In this document: one piece after another, positions 1 to 6,358 of the stretch
Position numbering within the stretch: the stretch's first letter is position 1
Layout: each line of letters begins with the position of its first letter
Assembly: GCA_900763885.1 (NCBI GenBank)
Contig: CAAFLY010000198.1
Coordinates: 1 to 7,891, forward strand
DNA from: Clostridia bacterium
Lineage (GTDB): Bacteria > Bacillota > Clostridia > Oscillospirales > CAG-272
DNA: 7,891 nucleotides
Direction: 5' to 3'
The notes under the pieces: model-generated
Database searches by the model: none
What the model was told of the DNA's origin: nothing
What the model saw: only the letters and a program-made list of their open reading frames with translations
Made by a program: the position numbers and the translations under genes

Positions 1-1
1 C

Positions 2-682
2 TATCTGCAAGCTCTTGGCGATGTTTACGACAAGATTTTCGAGTTTAATCTGGATGCCAATACCGTAAAATGTCTGCATTGCGAGGAAGGCTCGTCTTTC
101 AAGCGATTTGAAAATATAGCGGTGCAGATTGAAGATGCGTTGGAAAAGTGGTTAATTGCTTCCGTAGCTACGGGACAGCAAGAGACTATTCGACGCTTTT
201 TTAAGGATTTCTGCCAAAAGAGACTCAGCGGAGTTGACGGGAAACCGCCGCAGATTACCTATAAGGCGCGTTCCACTGACGACAGTGTTAAGCAATATAC
301 GGGTGTATTTATCAAAGTGGATGAATCGGTCAGCTTCTATTGCTGCCGTGAGGTAAAAGAGACAGCGGATTCTGTGGCATTGAGGGAAGAAAACAGCCTA
401 CTGAAAGAAAAAATGCGTAATTTAGTTACGCGATTTTCTGACGGTATTGCAGCCTTTGAAGTAACAGCAAAGGGGCTGGTAAAGCCGCTATACGCAACGG
501 AAAATGTTTGCGATTTCTTTGGTTACACCGAAGAAGAATGGCTTCCGCTGACCGAGCGATTTACTCCTTTGGAAAATTTCGTCTCATACAGCGAGGTTCC
601 CTATGAGAAATACGTGGAGCTGCTGAGAACGGGAGAAGCGGAGTTTGCCTATTTCGACTACCAATCCGAAACAGAACGTTAA
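2..682 (+). CDS. PAS-domain regulator, N-terminal part (5' cut by window; ends at in-frame TAA)
   Basis: The reading frame is open from base 2 to the TAA at 680-682 (226 codons), so the GTG at 122 is internal and not a start. Roughly residues 5-112 look like a PAS-type sensor fold (YDKIFEFNLD near the start, FIKVD...SFYCCREV as closing strands). A short helical, coiled-coil-like linker follows (about 112-140, ALREENSLLKEKM). A second PAS-like domain then begins (DGIAAFEV, NVCDFFGYTEEEW) but stops before its last strands. Those strands are found just after the stop in the same frame (KAICSEKEP, RYVMLYPVEG). I therefore read this as one regulator gene with 683-1216, broken by a nonsense codon. 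The missing 5' end could encode a receiver or further sensor domain. The ligand is unknown. Domain calls are by eye; the single-gene reading is more secure than the sensor function. Confidence 0.7.
   Translation, partial: YLQALGDVYDKIFEFNLDANTVKCLHCEEGSSFKRFENIAVQIEDALEKWLIASVATGQQETIRRFFKDFCQKRLSGVDGKPPQITYKARSTDDSVKQYTGVFIKVDESVSFYCCREVKETADSVALREENSLLKEKMRNLVTRFSDGIAAFEVTAKGLVKPLYATENVCDFFGYTEEEWLPLTERFTPLENFVSYSEVPYEKYVELLRTGEAEFAYFDYQSETER
680..682 (+). other. In-frame TAA stop splitting the PAS/winged-helix regulator
   Basis: The codons on either side (CGT TAA ATG) lie in one continuous frame running from base 2 to 1216, with this as the only stop. The ATG directly after it has no good ribosome binding site: the preceding bases are CCGAAACAGAACGTTA. 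The break falls inside a PAS-like domain rather than between domains. A single substitution (for example from AAA, CAA or GAA) would explain it. TAA also ends the downstream thioesterase gene and several others here, so a reassigned genetic code is not indicated. Confidence 0.75.
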
Positions 683-1216
683 ATGAAAGCAATCTGTTCC
701 GAGAAAGAACCGAATGCCAATTCCTCACGTTACGTTATGCTCTATCCGGTAGAAGGCGGTTCCGAAGAGGTGAAACAAACCTTGCCGGAAAACCGCACGG
801 TGTCGATCCGTACCTTTGGATATTTCGATGTTTTTGTGGGCGATACCCCCATTGCATTCCGCAACAAGAAGTCCAAGGAGCTTTTGGCGTTGCTTGTTGA
901 CCGTAAGGGCGGATACATTACTTCCGAGGAAGCCATTAGCTTCCTGTGGGAAGACGAACCCGCAAACACCCTGACACTTTCAAGATACCGCAAGGTTGCC
1001 CTCCGCTTGAAAAGCACTCTTGAGGAATACGGAATTACCGATATTGTGGAGGCCGTAGACGGAAAGCGCCGCATCGTAATGGAGAAGGTTGCGTGCGATC
1101 TATACAATTACCTATCCGGAAAAGAAGAATATTCTCAGCTTTTCAAAGGAAGTTACCTGACAAACTACAGTTGGGGCGAAACGACTTTGGGAGAACTGAT
1201 GAATGAAGAAAAGTAA
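683..1216 (+). CDS. SARP/OmpR-like winged-helix output domain, C-terminal part of the interrupted regulator
   Basis: If translated from the ATG at 683 this gives 177 residues. Residues 1-26 look like the final strands of a PAS domain (KAICSEKEP, RYVMLYPVEG). From about residue 38 there is a SARP-like DNA-binding winged helix: a first strand with RTFGYFDVFVGD, then KSKELLALLVDRKGG, EEAISFLWED, and LSRYRKVALRLKSTLEEYG as the presumed recognition region, then a wing (VEAVDGKRRIV) and CDLYNYLSG. In SARP/BTAD regulators this module binds promoter DNA. The sequence is in frame with the upstream PAS segment and lacks its own clear ribosome binding site, so it is probably the 3' half of a broken gene, although low-level independent translation is possible. 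Its end overlaps the thioesterase start by 14 bases. Confidence 0.75.
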   Translation: MKAICSEKEPNANSSRYVMLYPVEGGSEEVKQTLPENRTVSIRTFGYFDVFVGDTPIAFRNKKSKELLALLVDRKGGYITSEEAISFLWEDEPANTLTLSRYRKVALRLKSTLEEYGITDIVEAVDGKRRIVMEKVACDLYNYLSGKEEYSQLFKGSYLTNYSWGETTLGELMNEEK

Positions 1217-1688
1217 GCGTTTTATGAGCAAGTACATACATAAGGTCAATTACTATGAAACCGATAAAATGGGAATAACCCACCATTCCAACTATATCCG
1301 CTTTATGGAGGAAGCCAGGATGAACTTCTTGTCTGCAATCGGTTATCCGATGACCAGATTGGAAGAAGAAGGCATTACATCCCCGGTTGTTTCTGTAAAC
1401 TGTGAATATAAGCATCCCACTACCTATAGCGATGAGATTGAAATTGAGGTGGCATTGGAAAAATACACCGGCGTGAAACTGTTTTTGTCCTATGCAATGA
1501 GAAATGCAAATACCGGCGAAACCGTGGCGATTGCCTCTTCAACCCATTGCTTTATGGATAAGGACGGCAGACCGATTGCAGTGAAGAAGCGAGCGCCGGA
1601 ATTTGATGCAGTATTGAGAGGGATTTCGCAAAAAGATATTGCAGATACACCCACAGAGGTCAATACTCCATTTCTTGCCAATTGGTAA
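1203..1688 (+). CDS. Acyl-CoA thioesterase, YbgC/FadM (4HBT hot-dog) family
   Basis: This 161-residue protein is a single hot-dog domain, slightly longer than typical 130-150 residue family members. The active-site motif is intact: Tyr17, Asp21 and His28 in YYETDKMGITHHSNYIRFMEE match the Tyr/Asp/His set of YbgC-type thioesterases. The following helix (FMEEARMNFLSAIGYPM) and the strand VSVNCEYKHPTTYSDEIEIEV are also characteristic. It would hydrolyse acyl-CoA (or acyl-ACP) thioesters in the cytoplasm; chain length cannot be read from sequence. The ATG at 1203 is preferred because GGGAG (1189-1193) sits 9 bases upstream. A second ATG at 1224 (MSKYIHK) is possible but has a poorer site. The start overlaps the regulator end by 14 bases in a different frame, implying translational coupling, so the nonsense codon at 680 may lower its expression by polarity. 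The C-terminal 20 or so residues are unconserved-looking. Confidence 0.9.
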   Translation: MKKSKRFMSKYIHKVNYYETDKMGITHHSNYIRFMEEARMNFLSAIGYPMTRLEEEGITSPVVSVNCEYKHPTTYSDEIEIEVALEKYTGVKLFLSYAMRNANTGETVAIASSTHCFMDKDGRPIAVKKRAPEFDAVLRGISQKDIADTPTEVNTPFLANW

Positions 1689-1921
1689 CGCGTTCGTTGT
1701 GTTTATGCGGCGTTATCTCCCTATTTCGCCGAAAAACACAAAAAACAGGAGAGCCTTGCTCCCCTGCCTGTTCTTTGCTCAGCGCTTTCCCAAAATGGTA
1801 TTCCCAGAATTGGAGCGGTATATCGTAAATATGGTCGGAAATCCATTTTCTATAAAGGCAAAATCCGCCTGTCGGACGAAATCGGATGGGATCGCGTATG
1901 TTTTTTCCGACGCGCGGCAGA
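1689..1921. other. Convergent intergenic spacer (233 bases)
   Basis: This lies between the ends of the plus-strand thioesterase gene and the minus-strand GNAT/YoaP gene. The only convincing element is the leftward terminator at 1732-1766. Short open frames on both strands cross the spacer but lack a credible start, ribosome site or protein-like pattern. No tRNA, repeat or att-like site was seen. Base composition changes from AT-richer on the left to GC-richer on the right around this region. Confidence 0.6.
1732..1766 (-). terminator. Intrinsic (rho-independent) terminator of the minus-strand operon
   Basis: Read on the minus strand, CAGGGGAGC, loop AAG, GCTCTCCTG forms a 9-bp stem with one G-U pair (plus-strand positions 1758-1766 and 1746-1754). 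It is followed at once by TTTTTTGTGTTTTT (1745 down to 1732). This is a textbook terminator, about 155 bases past the stop of the GNAT/YoaP gene. On the plus strand the same stem has an A-C mismatch and is followed by CCTGTTCTTTGC, a poor U-tract, so it would stop transcripts of the thioesterase gene less well. Confidence 0.8.
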
Positions 1922-2668
1922 TCAATCCGTCATTTCTGCCAGCGCCAGAAACTTTTTATCCGACTGGATGCTCTGCGTGAGAAATTTGCCGTCCCGGAAC
2001 AGAGCGTAGGTCGTAACCGGCGCAGGTACATTCTGTGCGGTTTCCTTGTCGGCAACATAGATGACCTTGAGCGGGATTCCGTATTCCTTCGCCGCCTCCT
2101 GAATCCTCGGCACCCAATAATACGTATACGGGCACTGGTCGGTATAGTAAAGGACAAATCCGTCCTCGTCCGCTCTCGGATGCTTGGCGCATTCTTTGAA
2201 TTTCGGCGCTTCGGCATCCGACACGAGCGGCAGATACATGAGATTGATTCCGCAGTCGGATATGTCCGCGGTCATGAAGCCCTTGTAAGCGAGAAACTTC
2301 GGATCGGCGAGAAACTCCCGCTTCCGCCCTTTGGCGCAGAGGATGCAGATGCCTTTCTTTTTCTGTGCCACAGCGTCCCGGACGCACTCGGAAAGCAGGT
2401 CGTTTGCATATCCGTGTCCTTTCATAGAACCTGCAATCCACAGGCAGTTGATATACAGCCAGCCGTCAGCCGCGATGGGCACCCACGCATTTTCCGCGGG
2501 TATGTATTCGATAAAACACTTTCCGCGCTCTTCACTGCGGTAAAATACGAGTCCTTCATCGAAACGCTCCATGAGCCATTTCTTTTTGGCAAGGCTCTGC
2601 TTGCCGGACATGGCGCAGCAGATGTGTTCCTTATCGATGTTATCTTTGGTGATATGTATATAGCGCAT
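1922..2668 (-). CDS. GNAT N-acetyltransferase with C-terminal YoaP-like domain
   Basis: This 248-residue cytoplasmic protein has two parts. Residues about 1-150 form a GNAT acetyltransferase: the strand GWLYINCLWI (69-78) leads into KGHGYANDLL (83-92), the acetyl-CoA pyrophosphate-binding R/QxxGxG/A motif, and the helix SECVRDAVAQKKKG. Residues about 168-245 resemble the thioredoxin-like/YoaP C-terminal region: VLYYTDQCPY (172-181, single Cys179 before Pro), helix PRIQEAAKEYGIPL, PAPVTTYALFRDGKF (215-229) and QSDKKFLAL. The acetyl acceptor is unknown. The ATG at 2668 is chosen over in-frame ATGs at 2698 and 2761 because AAAGGAG (2674-2680) lies 5 bases upstream and homology-like sequence starts there. 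It is last in the leftward block, 169 bases after the aminotransferase gene, and could share the operon or have its own promoter. Confidence 0.88.
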   Translation of the reverse strand: MRYIHITKDNIDKEHICCAMSGKQSLAKKKWLMERFDEGLVFYRSEERGKCFIEYIPAENAWVPIAADGWLYINCLWIAGSMKGHGYANDLLSECVRDAVAQKKKGICILCAKGRKREFLADPKFLAYKGFMTADISDCGINLMYLPLVSDAEAPKFKECAKHPRADEDGFVLYYTDQCPYTYYWVPRIQEAAKEYGIPLKVIYVADKETAQNVPAPVTTYALFRDGKFLTQSIQSDKKFLALAEMTD

Positions 2669-2673
2669 GGTCA

Positions 2674-2680
2674 CTCCTTT
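2674..2680 (-). promoter_or_regulatory. Ribosome binding site fixing the GNAT/YoaP start
   Basis: AAAGGAG on the minus strand lies 5 bases before the ATG at 2668. It makes the shorter 248-residue product much likelier than the 279-residue reading from 2761, whose extra N-terminus does not look protein-like. Confidence 0.75.
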
Positions 2681-2708
2681 CATATCCTTCTGTGTCATAA
2701 ATGGGCAC

Positions 2709-2786
2709 TCACGAGGCGATCGCAAACAGCCACAAGCGCCATTCGTTTTCGGTAAGGACAAGCCGGATCGGATAGCTTGTTTTCAC
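2709..2786 (-). CDS. Possible 25-residue small ORF or gene relic
   Basis: A GTG-started frame in the gap between the aminotransferase and GNAT genes encodes MKTSYPIRLVLTENEWRLW followed by LFAIAS and TGA. AGAGGA (2797-2802) lies 10 bases upstream, a workable ribosome site. The peptide looks more protein-like than chance (alternating hydrophobic strand, then an acidic-aromatic helix start). It reminds me of the first residues of small uncharacterised clostridial proteins of about 55-60 residues, so it may be a truncated copy. It could equally be a short leader or coincidence. No function is proposed. Confidence 0.3.
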   Translation of the reverse strand: MKTSYPIRLVLTENEWRLWLFAIAS

Positions 2787-2837
2787 AGGAATATCGTCCT
2801 CTATGGATACGCTGTCCCGCGTTATTTACCATATCCC

Positions 2838-4013
2838 TCATCCGTGCTTTTGAGGTGGAATCTTTGCCCGCAGTCCATCCAAGCGATTCAGAGCCTCCAA
2901 GAGCGTCTCGTCCTTTTTGGCAAAATGGAAGCGGATGAGGTGGTTCACCGGCTCGCGGAAGAAACTGGAACCGGGTACCGCTCCAACGCCCACCAGTCGG
3001 GCCAGATCCTCGCAGAATTTCAGATCGCTGTCATAGCCGAACTCGGAAATGTCCAATAGAACATAGTACGCGCCCTCCGGATCGTTGTGGACAATGCGCA
3101 GATCACATAGCCCCTTGAGGAACAGCTCTTTCTTGTGGGTGTATTTTGCAAGCAGGTCGTCATAGTACTCCTGTCCGAATTGCAATCCCGGGATCACTGC
3201 CTCCTGCAAGGGAGCCGCCGCACCGACGGTCAGAAAATCATGCACCTTTTTCGCGCGATCCACGATCTCCGGCGGGGCAATGATATACCCCAAACGCCAA
3301 CCGGTAATGGAATAGGTCTTGGATAAGGACGAGCAGGAGATTGTCCGCTCCCACATTCCCGGCAGCGATGCAAAATAGGTGTGTTTGTGCGGCGCATAGA
3401 CGATATGTTCGTATACCTCATCTGTTATGATATATACATCGTACTTTGCCGCAAGTGCCGCAATTGTCTGCAGCTCCTCGCGGGTAAACACCTTGCCGCA
3501 GGGGTTGGAGGGGTTGCATAGCACCAGTGCCTTGGGGTGCCTGCGAAACGCCTCCTCCAGTACATCGGGATCAAAATGGAAATCGGGCGTTATCAGCGGA
3601 ACATAGATCGGCTCCGCGCCGGAGAGAATGGTGTCTGCGCCGTAGTTTTCATAGAAGGGGGAGAAAATAACCACCTTGTCGCCGGGATCGGTCACCGTCA
3701 TCATGGCAGCCATCATAGCCTCCGTGCTGCCGCAGGTAACAACGATCTCGGTGTTGGGGTCGATGGCGCGCCCCATATAGCGGGACTGCTTGGCGGCGAG
3801 TGCTTCCCGAAAATCCTGCGCCCCCCAGGTGACGGCGTACTGATGATAGTCCTCATGCGCCACCTGCGCCAGACGGTCGAGGATTTCTTTGGGCGGCTCA
3901 AAATCCGGGAACCCTTGCGACAGGTTCACCGCGCCGTATTGAAGAGATATGCGCGTCATCCGACGAATGACGGAATCGGTAAAGCTGGCAGTGCGTTCAG
4001 AAAGGCTCTGCAT
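2838..4013 (-). CDS. Class I/II PLP-dependent aminotransferase (AspB/KAT/YbdL-like)
   Basis: This 391-residue fold-type I aminotransferase is full length for the family. It would move an amino group between an amino acid and a 2-oxo acid in the cytoplasm. Visible motifs are VNLSQGFPDFEPP (29-41, the N-terminal substrate segment, in a form resembling kynurenine/methionine aminotransferases such as YbdL), CGSTEAM (94-100, PLP phosphate contacts), SPFYENY (118-124), NPSNPCGKVF (167-176), ITDEVYEHIVY (196-206; Asp198 pairs with the PLP ring nitrogen), SSLSKTYSITGWRLGY (228-243; Lys232 forms the Schiff base) and Arg361 in LIRFHFAK for the substrate carboxylate. Substrate is uncertain; neighbours suggest methionine or another hydrophobic amino acid. 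The start codon overlaps the upstream FAD oxidoreductase gene by 17 bases, with AGGAG (4023-4027) 9 bases upstream, so the two are probably translated together. Confidence 0.93.
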   Translation of the reverse strand: MQSLSERTASFTDSVIRRMTRISLQYGAVNLSQGFPDFEPPKEILDRLAQVAHEDYHQYAVTWGAQDFREALAAKQSRYMGRAIDPNTEIVVTCGSTEAMMAAMMTVTDPGDKVVIFSPFYENYGADTILSGAEPIYVPLITPDFHFDPDVLEEAFRRHPKALVLCNPSNPCGKVFTREELQTIAALAAKYDVYIITDEVYEHIVYAPHKHTYFASLPGMWERTISCSSLSKTYSITGWRLGYIIAPPEIVDRAKKVHDFLTVGAAAPLQEAVIPGLQFGQEYYDDLLAKYTHKKELFLKGLCDLRIVHNDPEGAYYVLLDISEFGYDSDLKFCEDLARLVGVGAVPGSSFFREPVNHLIRFHFAKKDETLLEALNRLDGLRAKIPPQKHG

Positions 4014-5397
4014 GGTCTGTATCTCCTATGATATAAGATTTTTGATCGTTGAGAATGTGCAGCGGATCCAGGGCGTTCTTGACCGCGTTCATCACGGCGA
4101 TGTTCTCCGGTGGTGTCTGCCTGAGAAAATACCGCCGCTTGGACAGACCGATGCCGTGTTCCCCGGATGCCACACCCCCTAAGAGGTAGGCTTCGGCGTA
4201 GGCGTCATCCATATTGGCATACAGCTCACGCCGCCATGTATCCGCATCACGACCGCCGCGGACAACACATAAATGCACGTTGCCGTCTCCTGCATGGCCG
4301 AAGCTGATCATCTGCATACCGGAGGAGGTCTCCAGCTCGTTGATATAGCGGATGAAATCCGCCGTGCGGCTGATGGGCACTACGATGTCCACCGGCTCCT
4401 GCTCCGAAACCGCTTCCACCGCTTTGACCAAAGCGCCGCGAACCTTCCAGACGGAGGACGCCTGGGCCGCGTCGGTGAGCACGATATAGTCCAGCGCGCC
4501 GTTTTGCAAAGCCAAATCCCGTACCCGCGCTGTATTTGCCTCTACCTCGCTTCGATGTCCGTCAAAGGTCAGGAGAATATAGGAACCCGCGTCCGGACGC
4601 GGATAGCGCACACCGGAAAAGGACTCGCCCAATGCCACGACCTTTCGCTCCATAAATTCCACCGCGGTGGGATTGGCGTCGGCGCGCAAAATCGCAAGTA
4701 CGCTTTGAATGCCGGTATCCAGGTCAGGATAGGGAACAAGAACGCTGACGGAGGTCTCCGGCTTCGGCAACAGACGCAGCAGGCATTTGGTGATGACTGC
4801 CAGCGTCCCCTCGGAGCCGATCAGCAGATGCTTGAGGCACAAACCGCTTGCGTCCTTAACCTGCTTGCCGCCGACCTGCATAACCGTCCCGTCCGCCAGC
4901 ACCACCTCCAATCCGCGCACATAGTCGCGTGTGACGCCGTACTTTACCGCGCGCATTCCTCCGGCGTTGGTGCTGATGTTTCCGCCGATGCTGGACGCCT
5001 TTTCACCGGGATCCGGCGGGTAAAAGAAGCCGCGCGCTTCCACATATGCCTGCACATCCTGCAGCAAAATGCCCGGTTCTACGGTCAGCGTCATGGTGTC
5101 CTCATCCAGCTCCAACACACGGTTCATACGGGACAAATCCAGGAGGATGCCGCCCTTGATGGGGACGGTAGAACCCACGAGATTGGTCCCCGCCCCTCTT
5201 GGCGTGACCGGAATACGGTTTTTGTGGGCGTATTGCAGCACACTGCTGATCTCCTGTGTGTTCAGCGGAAACACCAGTGCGTCCGCGGTGCTTTTGCGTC
5301 GCCCCAGCGCGTCACTGAGATACTCCTCCGGAATTTCCGTGTCGAAAACCAATCGCTCCTGATCCGCAATACACTCTGACAAAGCCTGCCTATCCAT
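3997..5397 (-). CDS. FAD-linked 2-hydroxyacid oxidoreductase, GlcD/D-lactate dehydrogenase type
   Basis: This 466-residue flavoprotein is full length for the GlcD/LctD group, which oxidises 2-hydroxy acids (glycolate, often D-lactate and longer D-2-hydroxyacids) to 2-oxo acids. The FAD-binding (VAO/PCMH-type) domain has PRGAGTNLVG (67-76), PPDPGEKASSIGGNISTNAGG (127-147) and IGSEGTLAVIT (193-203). The C-terminal oxidase domain has WKVRGALV (317-324), VVPISR (339-344), FGHAGDGNVH (366-375) and SGEHGIG (411-417), supplying the histidines and arginine expected at the substrate/metal site. No signal peptide or iron-sulfur cysteine cluster is seen. Clostridial LctD homologues pass electrons to EtfAB, but no etf genes lie in this window, so the electron acceptor is open. 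Start ATG at 5397 has AAAGGA (5408-5413) 10 bases upstream. It lies 76 bases after metQ and overlaps the aminotransferase gene. Confidence 0.92.
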   Translation of the reverse strand: MDRQALSECIADQERLVFDTEIPEEYLSDALGRRKSTADALVFPLNTQEISSVLQYAHKNRIPVTPRGAGTNLVGSTVPIKGGILLDLSRMNRVLELDEDTMTLTVEPGILLQDVQAYVEARGFFYPPDPGEKASSIGGNISTNAGGMRAVKYGVTRDYVRGLEVVLADGTVMQVGGKQVKDASGLCLKHLLIGSEGTLAVITKCLLRLLPKPETSVSVLVPYPDLDTGIQSVLAILRADANPTAVEFMERKVVALGESFSGVRYPRPDAGSYILLTFDGHRSEVEANTARVRDLALQNGALDYIVLTDAAQASSVWKVRGALVKAVEAVSEQEPVDIVVPISRTADFIRYINELETSSGMQMISFGHAGDGNVHLCVVRGGRDADTWRRELYANMDDAYAEAYLLGGVASGEHGIGLSKRRYFLRQTPPENIAVMNAVKNALDPLHILNDQKSYIIGDTDHAEPF

Positions 5398-5432
5398 TTT
5401 TCATTCGTCCTTTCTCCCGCGGACAAGTGTCG

Positions 5433-5454
5433 TCGGCAAATGTTTTCCTGCCGA
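5433..5454 (-). other. Hairpin in the metQ to FAD-oxidoreductase gap
   Basis: TCGGCA (5433-5438) and TGCCGA (5449-5454) can form a 6-bp stem with a 10-base loop in the 76-base gap, the widest in the core operon. No U-tract follows on the minus strand, so it is not a terminator. It could be an mRNA processing or stability element after metQ, or chance. Confidence 0.3.
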
Positions 5455-5473
5455 TGGCACAAATCAAGATCGT

Positions 5474-6337
5474 TTATTTTGCAAGCAGGTCCTGATCCCA
5501 GCCGACCTTGATAAAATACCCGCCGTACGTATCATTGAATACCTTTTCGGTTTCTGCAGACTGGAAAGCCTTGACGACTTTTTCATAAACAGCGACCTTG
5601 TCCGGGTCATTCAGGTCGGTGCTGCGGGCTGCGATCAGGTTCCAGTACTCCTCCACATCCAAGACCGAATCCTTGTAGATGGCCTCTTCGGTTTTCAGAC
5701 CGAAGTCCAGTGCGTAGTTTCCGTTGACCACGGCTGCCGTCACATCCGCTAAGGCGGAAGGGATGACATTGGCTTTCAGCTCCTTGATCTCGATGCCGAC
5801 TGTATACCTGACAATATCGTCGAGCGTGGGATTGAATGCCGCGTCTGGGTTTAATTCGATCAGCCCGGCCGCTTCCAGCACCTTTAGGGCACGTCCGCCA
5901 TTGGTCAGATCGTCAGGAATCGCCACGGTGTCGCCGTCCTTCAGCTCCTCCACCGAGGAAACCTTTTGCGAGTACAGATTCAGCGGGATGATAAAGGTGT
6001 TGCCGATATTCTGGATCTCATAGCCATAATTGTCGATCTCACTCTGCAGATAAATGCGATGCTGGAAAGCGTTCAGATCGATCTCTCCGTTTGCCAAAGC
6101 GTTGTTCGGCGTGACGTAATCGGAGAACTGCACAAATGTAAGTGCAATGCCTTCCTCCTGCAGCGCCTCTTTCGCGGGCGTCCACAGATCCTCATAGATG
6201 CTGCCGACAACGCCGAGCTTTACTGTGACCAGATTTTCGTCCTTCGGAGACGCATTGTTCGAAGCACCGCAAGCCGTGAGTGTCAGTGCCGAAAGCGTGG
6301 CAGACAGTATCGCTGCAATGATTTGATTCCGTTTCAT
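5474..6337 (-). CDS. metQ: MetQ/NlpA-family ABC transporter substrate-binding lipoprotein
   Basis: This 287-residue exported lipoprotein delivers substrate to a MetNI-type importer. A basic start (MKRNQ), a hydrophobic segment and the lipobox LTAC (20-23) predict lipidation at Cys23 after signal peptidase II cleavage. The NlpA-family fold is clear: VKLGVVGSIYEDLWTPAKEAL (39-59), ANGEIDLNAFQHRIYL (82-97), TVAIPDDLTNGGRALKVLE (137-155) and NGNYALDFGL (205-214). Ligand-site positions known from MetQ structures (His in FQH, Asn and Arg in TNxGRAL, Asn in NGNYA) are kept. However, the common FQHKPYL and IPNDPTN are here FQHRIYL and IPDDLTN, so methionine as ligand is likely but not certain. GGAGG (6346-6350) lies 8 bases before the ATG. 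A 2-hydroxyacid dehydrogenase gene separates it by 21 bases from its usual partner metI. Confidence 0.93.
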   Translation of the reverse strand: MKRNQIIAAILSATLSALTLTACGASNNASPKDENLVTVKLGVVGSIYEDLWTPAKEALQEEGIALTFVQFSDYVTPNNALANGEIDLNAFQHRIYLQSEIDNYGYEIQNIGNTFIIPLNLYSQKVSSVEELKDGDTVAIPDDLTNGGRALKVLEAAGLIELNPDAAFNPTLDDIVRYTVGIEIKELKANVIPSALADVTAAVVNGNYALDFGLKTEEAIYKDSVLDVEEYWNLIAARSTDLNDPDKVAVYEKVVKAFQSAETEKVFNDTYGGYFIKVGWDQDLLAK

Positions 6338-6358
6338 TTTGATTTCCTCCAGGTCATT

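Noticed and set aside
122..682. GTG at 122 as the start of the first gene
   Set aside because: The frame is open back to base 2 with protein-like sequence, and no ribosome site precedes 122, so the gene begins outside the window.
1790..1918. Minus-strand open frame just past the GNAT/YoaP stop, as a possible frameshifted C-terminal extension
   Set aside because: The YoaP-like domain is already complete at residue 248, the extra frame has no start or known motif, and the spacer holds the operon terminator further on.
1890..1921. Small CGCGT/ACGCG inverted repeat just after the GNAT stop as a terminator
   Set aside because: The stem is only 5 bp with a 12-base loop and no U-tract on the minus strand; the stem at 1746-1766 is far better.
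1639..1980. A 113-codon plus-strand frame crossing the convergent spacer
   Set aside because: It overlaps the thioesterase end, runs through the terminator and into the antisense of the GNAT gene, and shows no protein-like pattern.
1886..2755. A 289-codon open frame on the plus strand opposite the GNAT/YoaP gene
   Set aside because: It is antisense to a well-supported gene, with no family motif or ribosome site.
2669..2761. Longer N-terminus for the GNAT/YoaP protein (starts at 2761 or 2698)
   Set aside because: The extra residues do not look like part of a GNAT fold and an ideal AAAGGAG site lies 5 bases before the ATG at 2668.
4273..5379. A 368-codon open frame on the plus strand opposite the FAD oxidoreductase gene
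   Set aside because: It is antisense to a gene with intact family motifs, has a low-complexity, His/Arg/Gln-rich composition and no recognisable domain; it is a shadow of codon bias.
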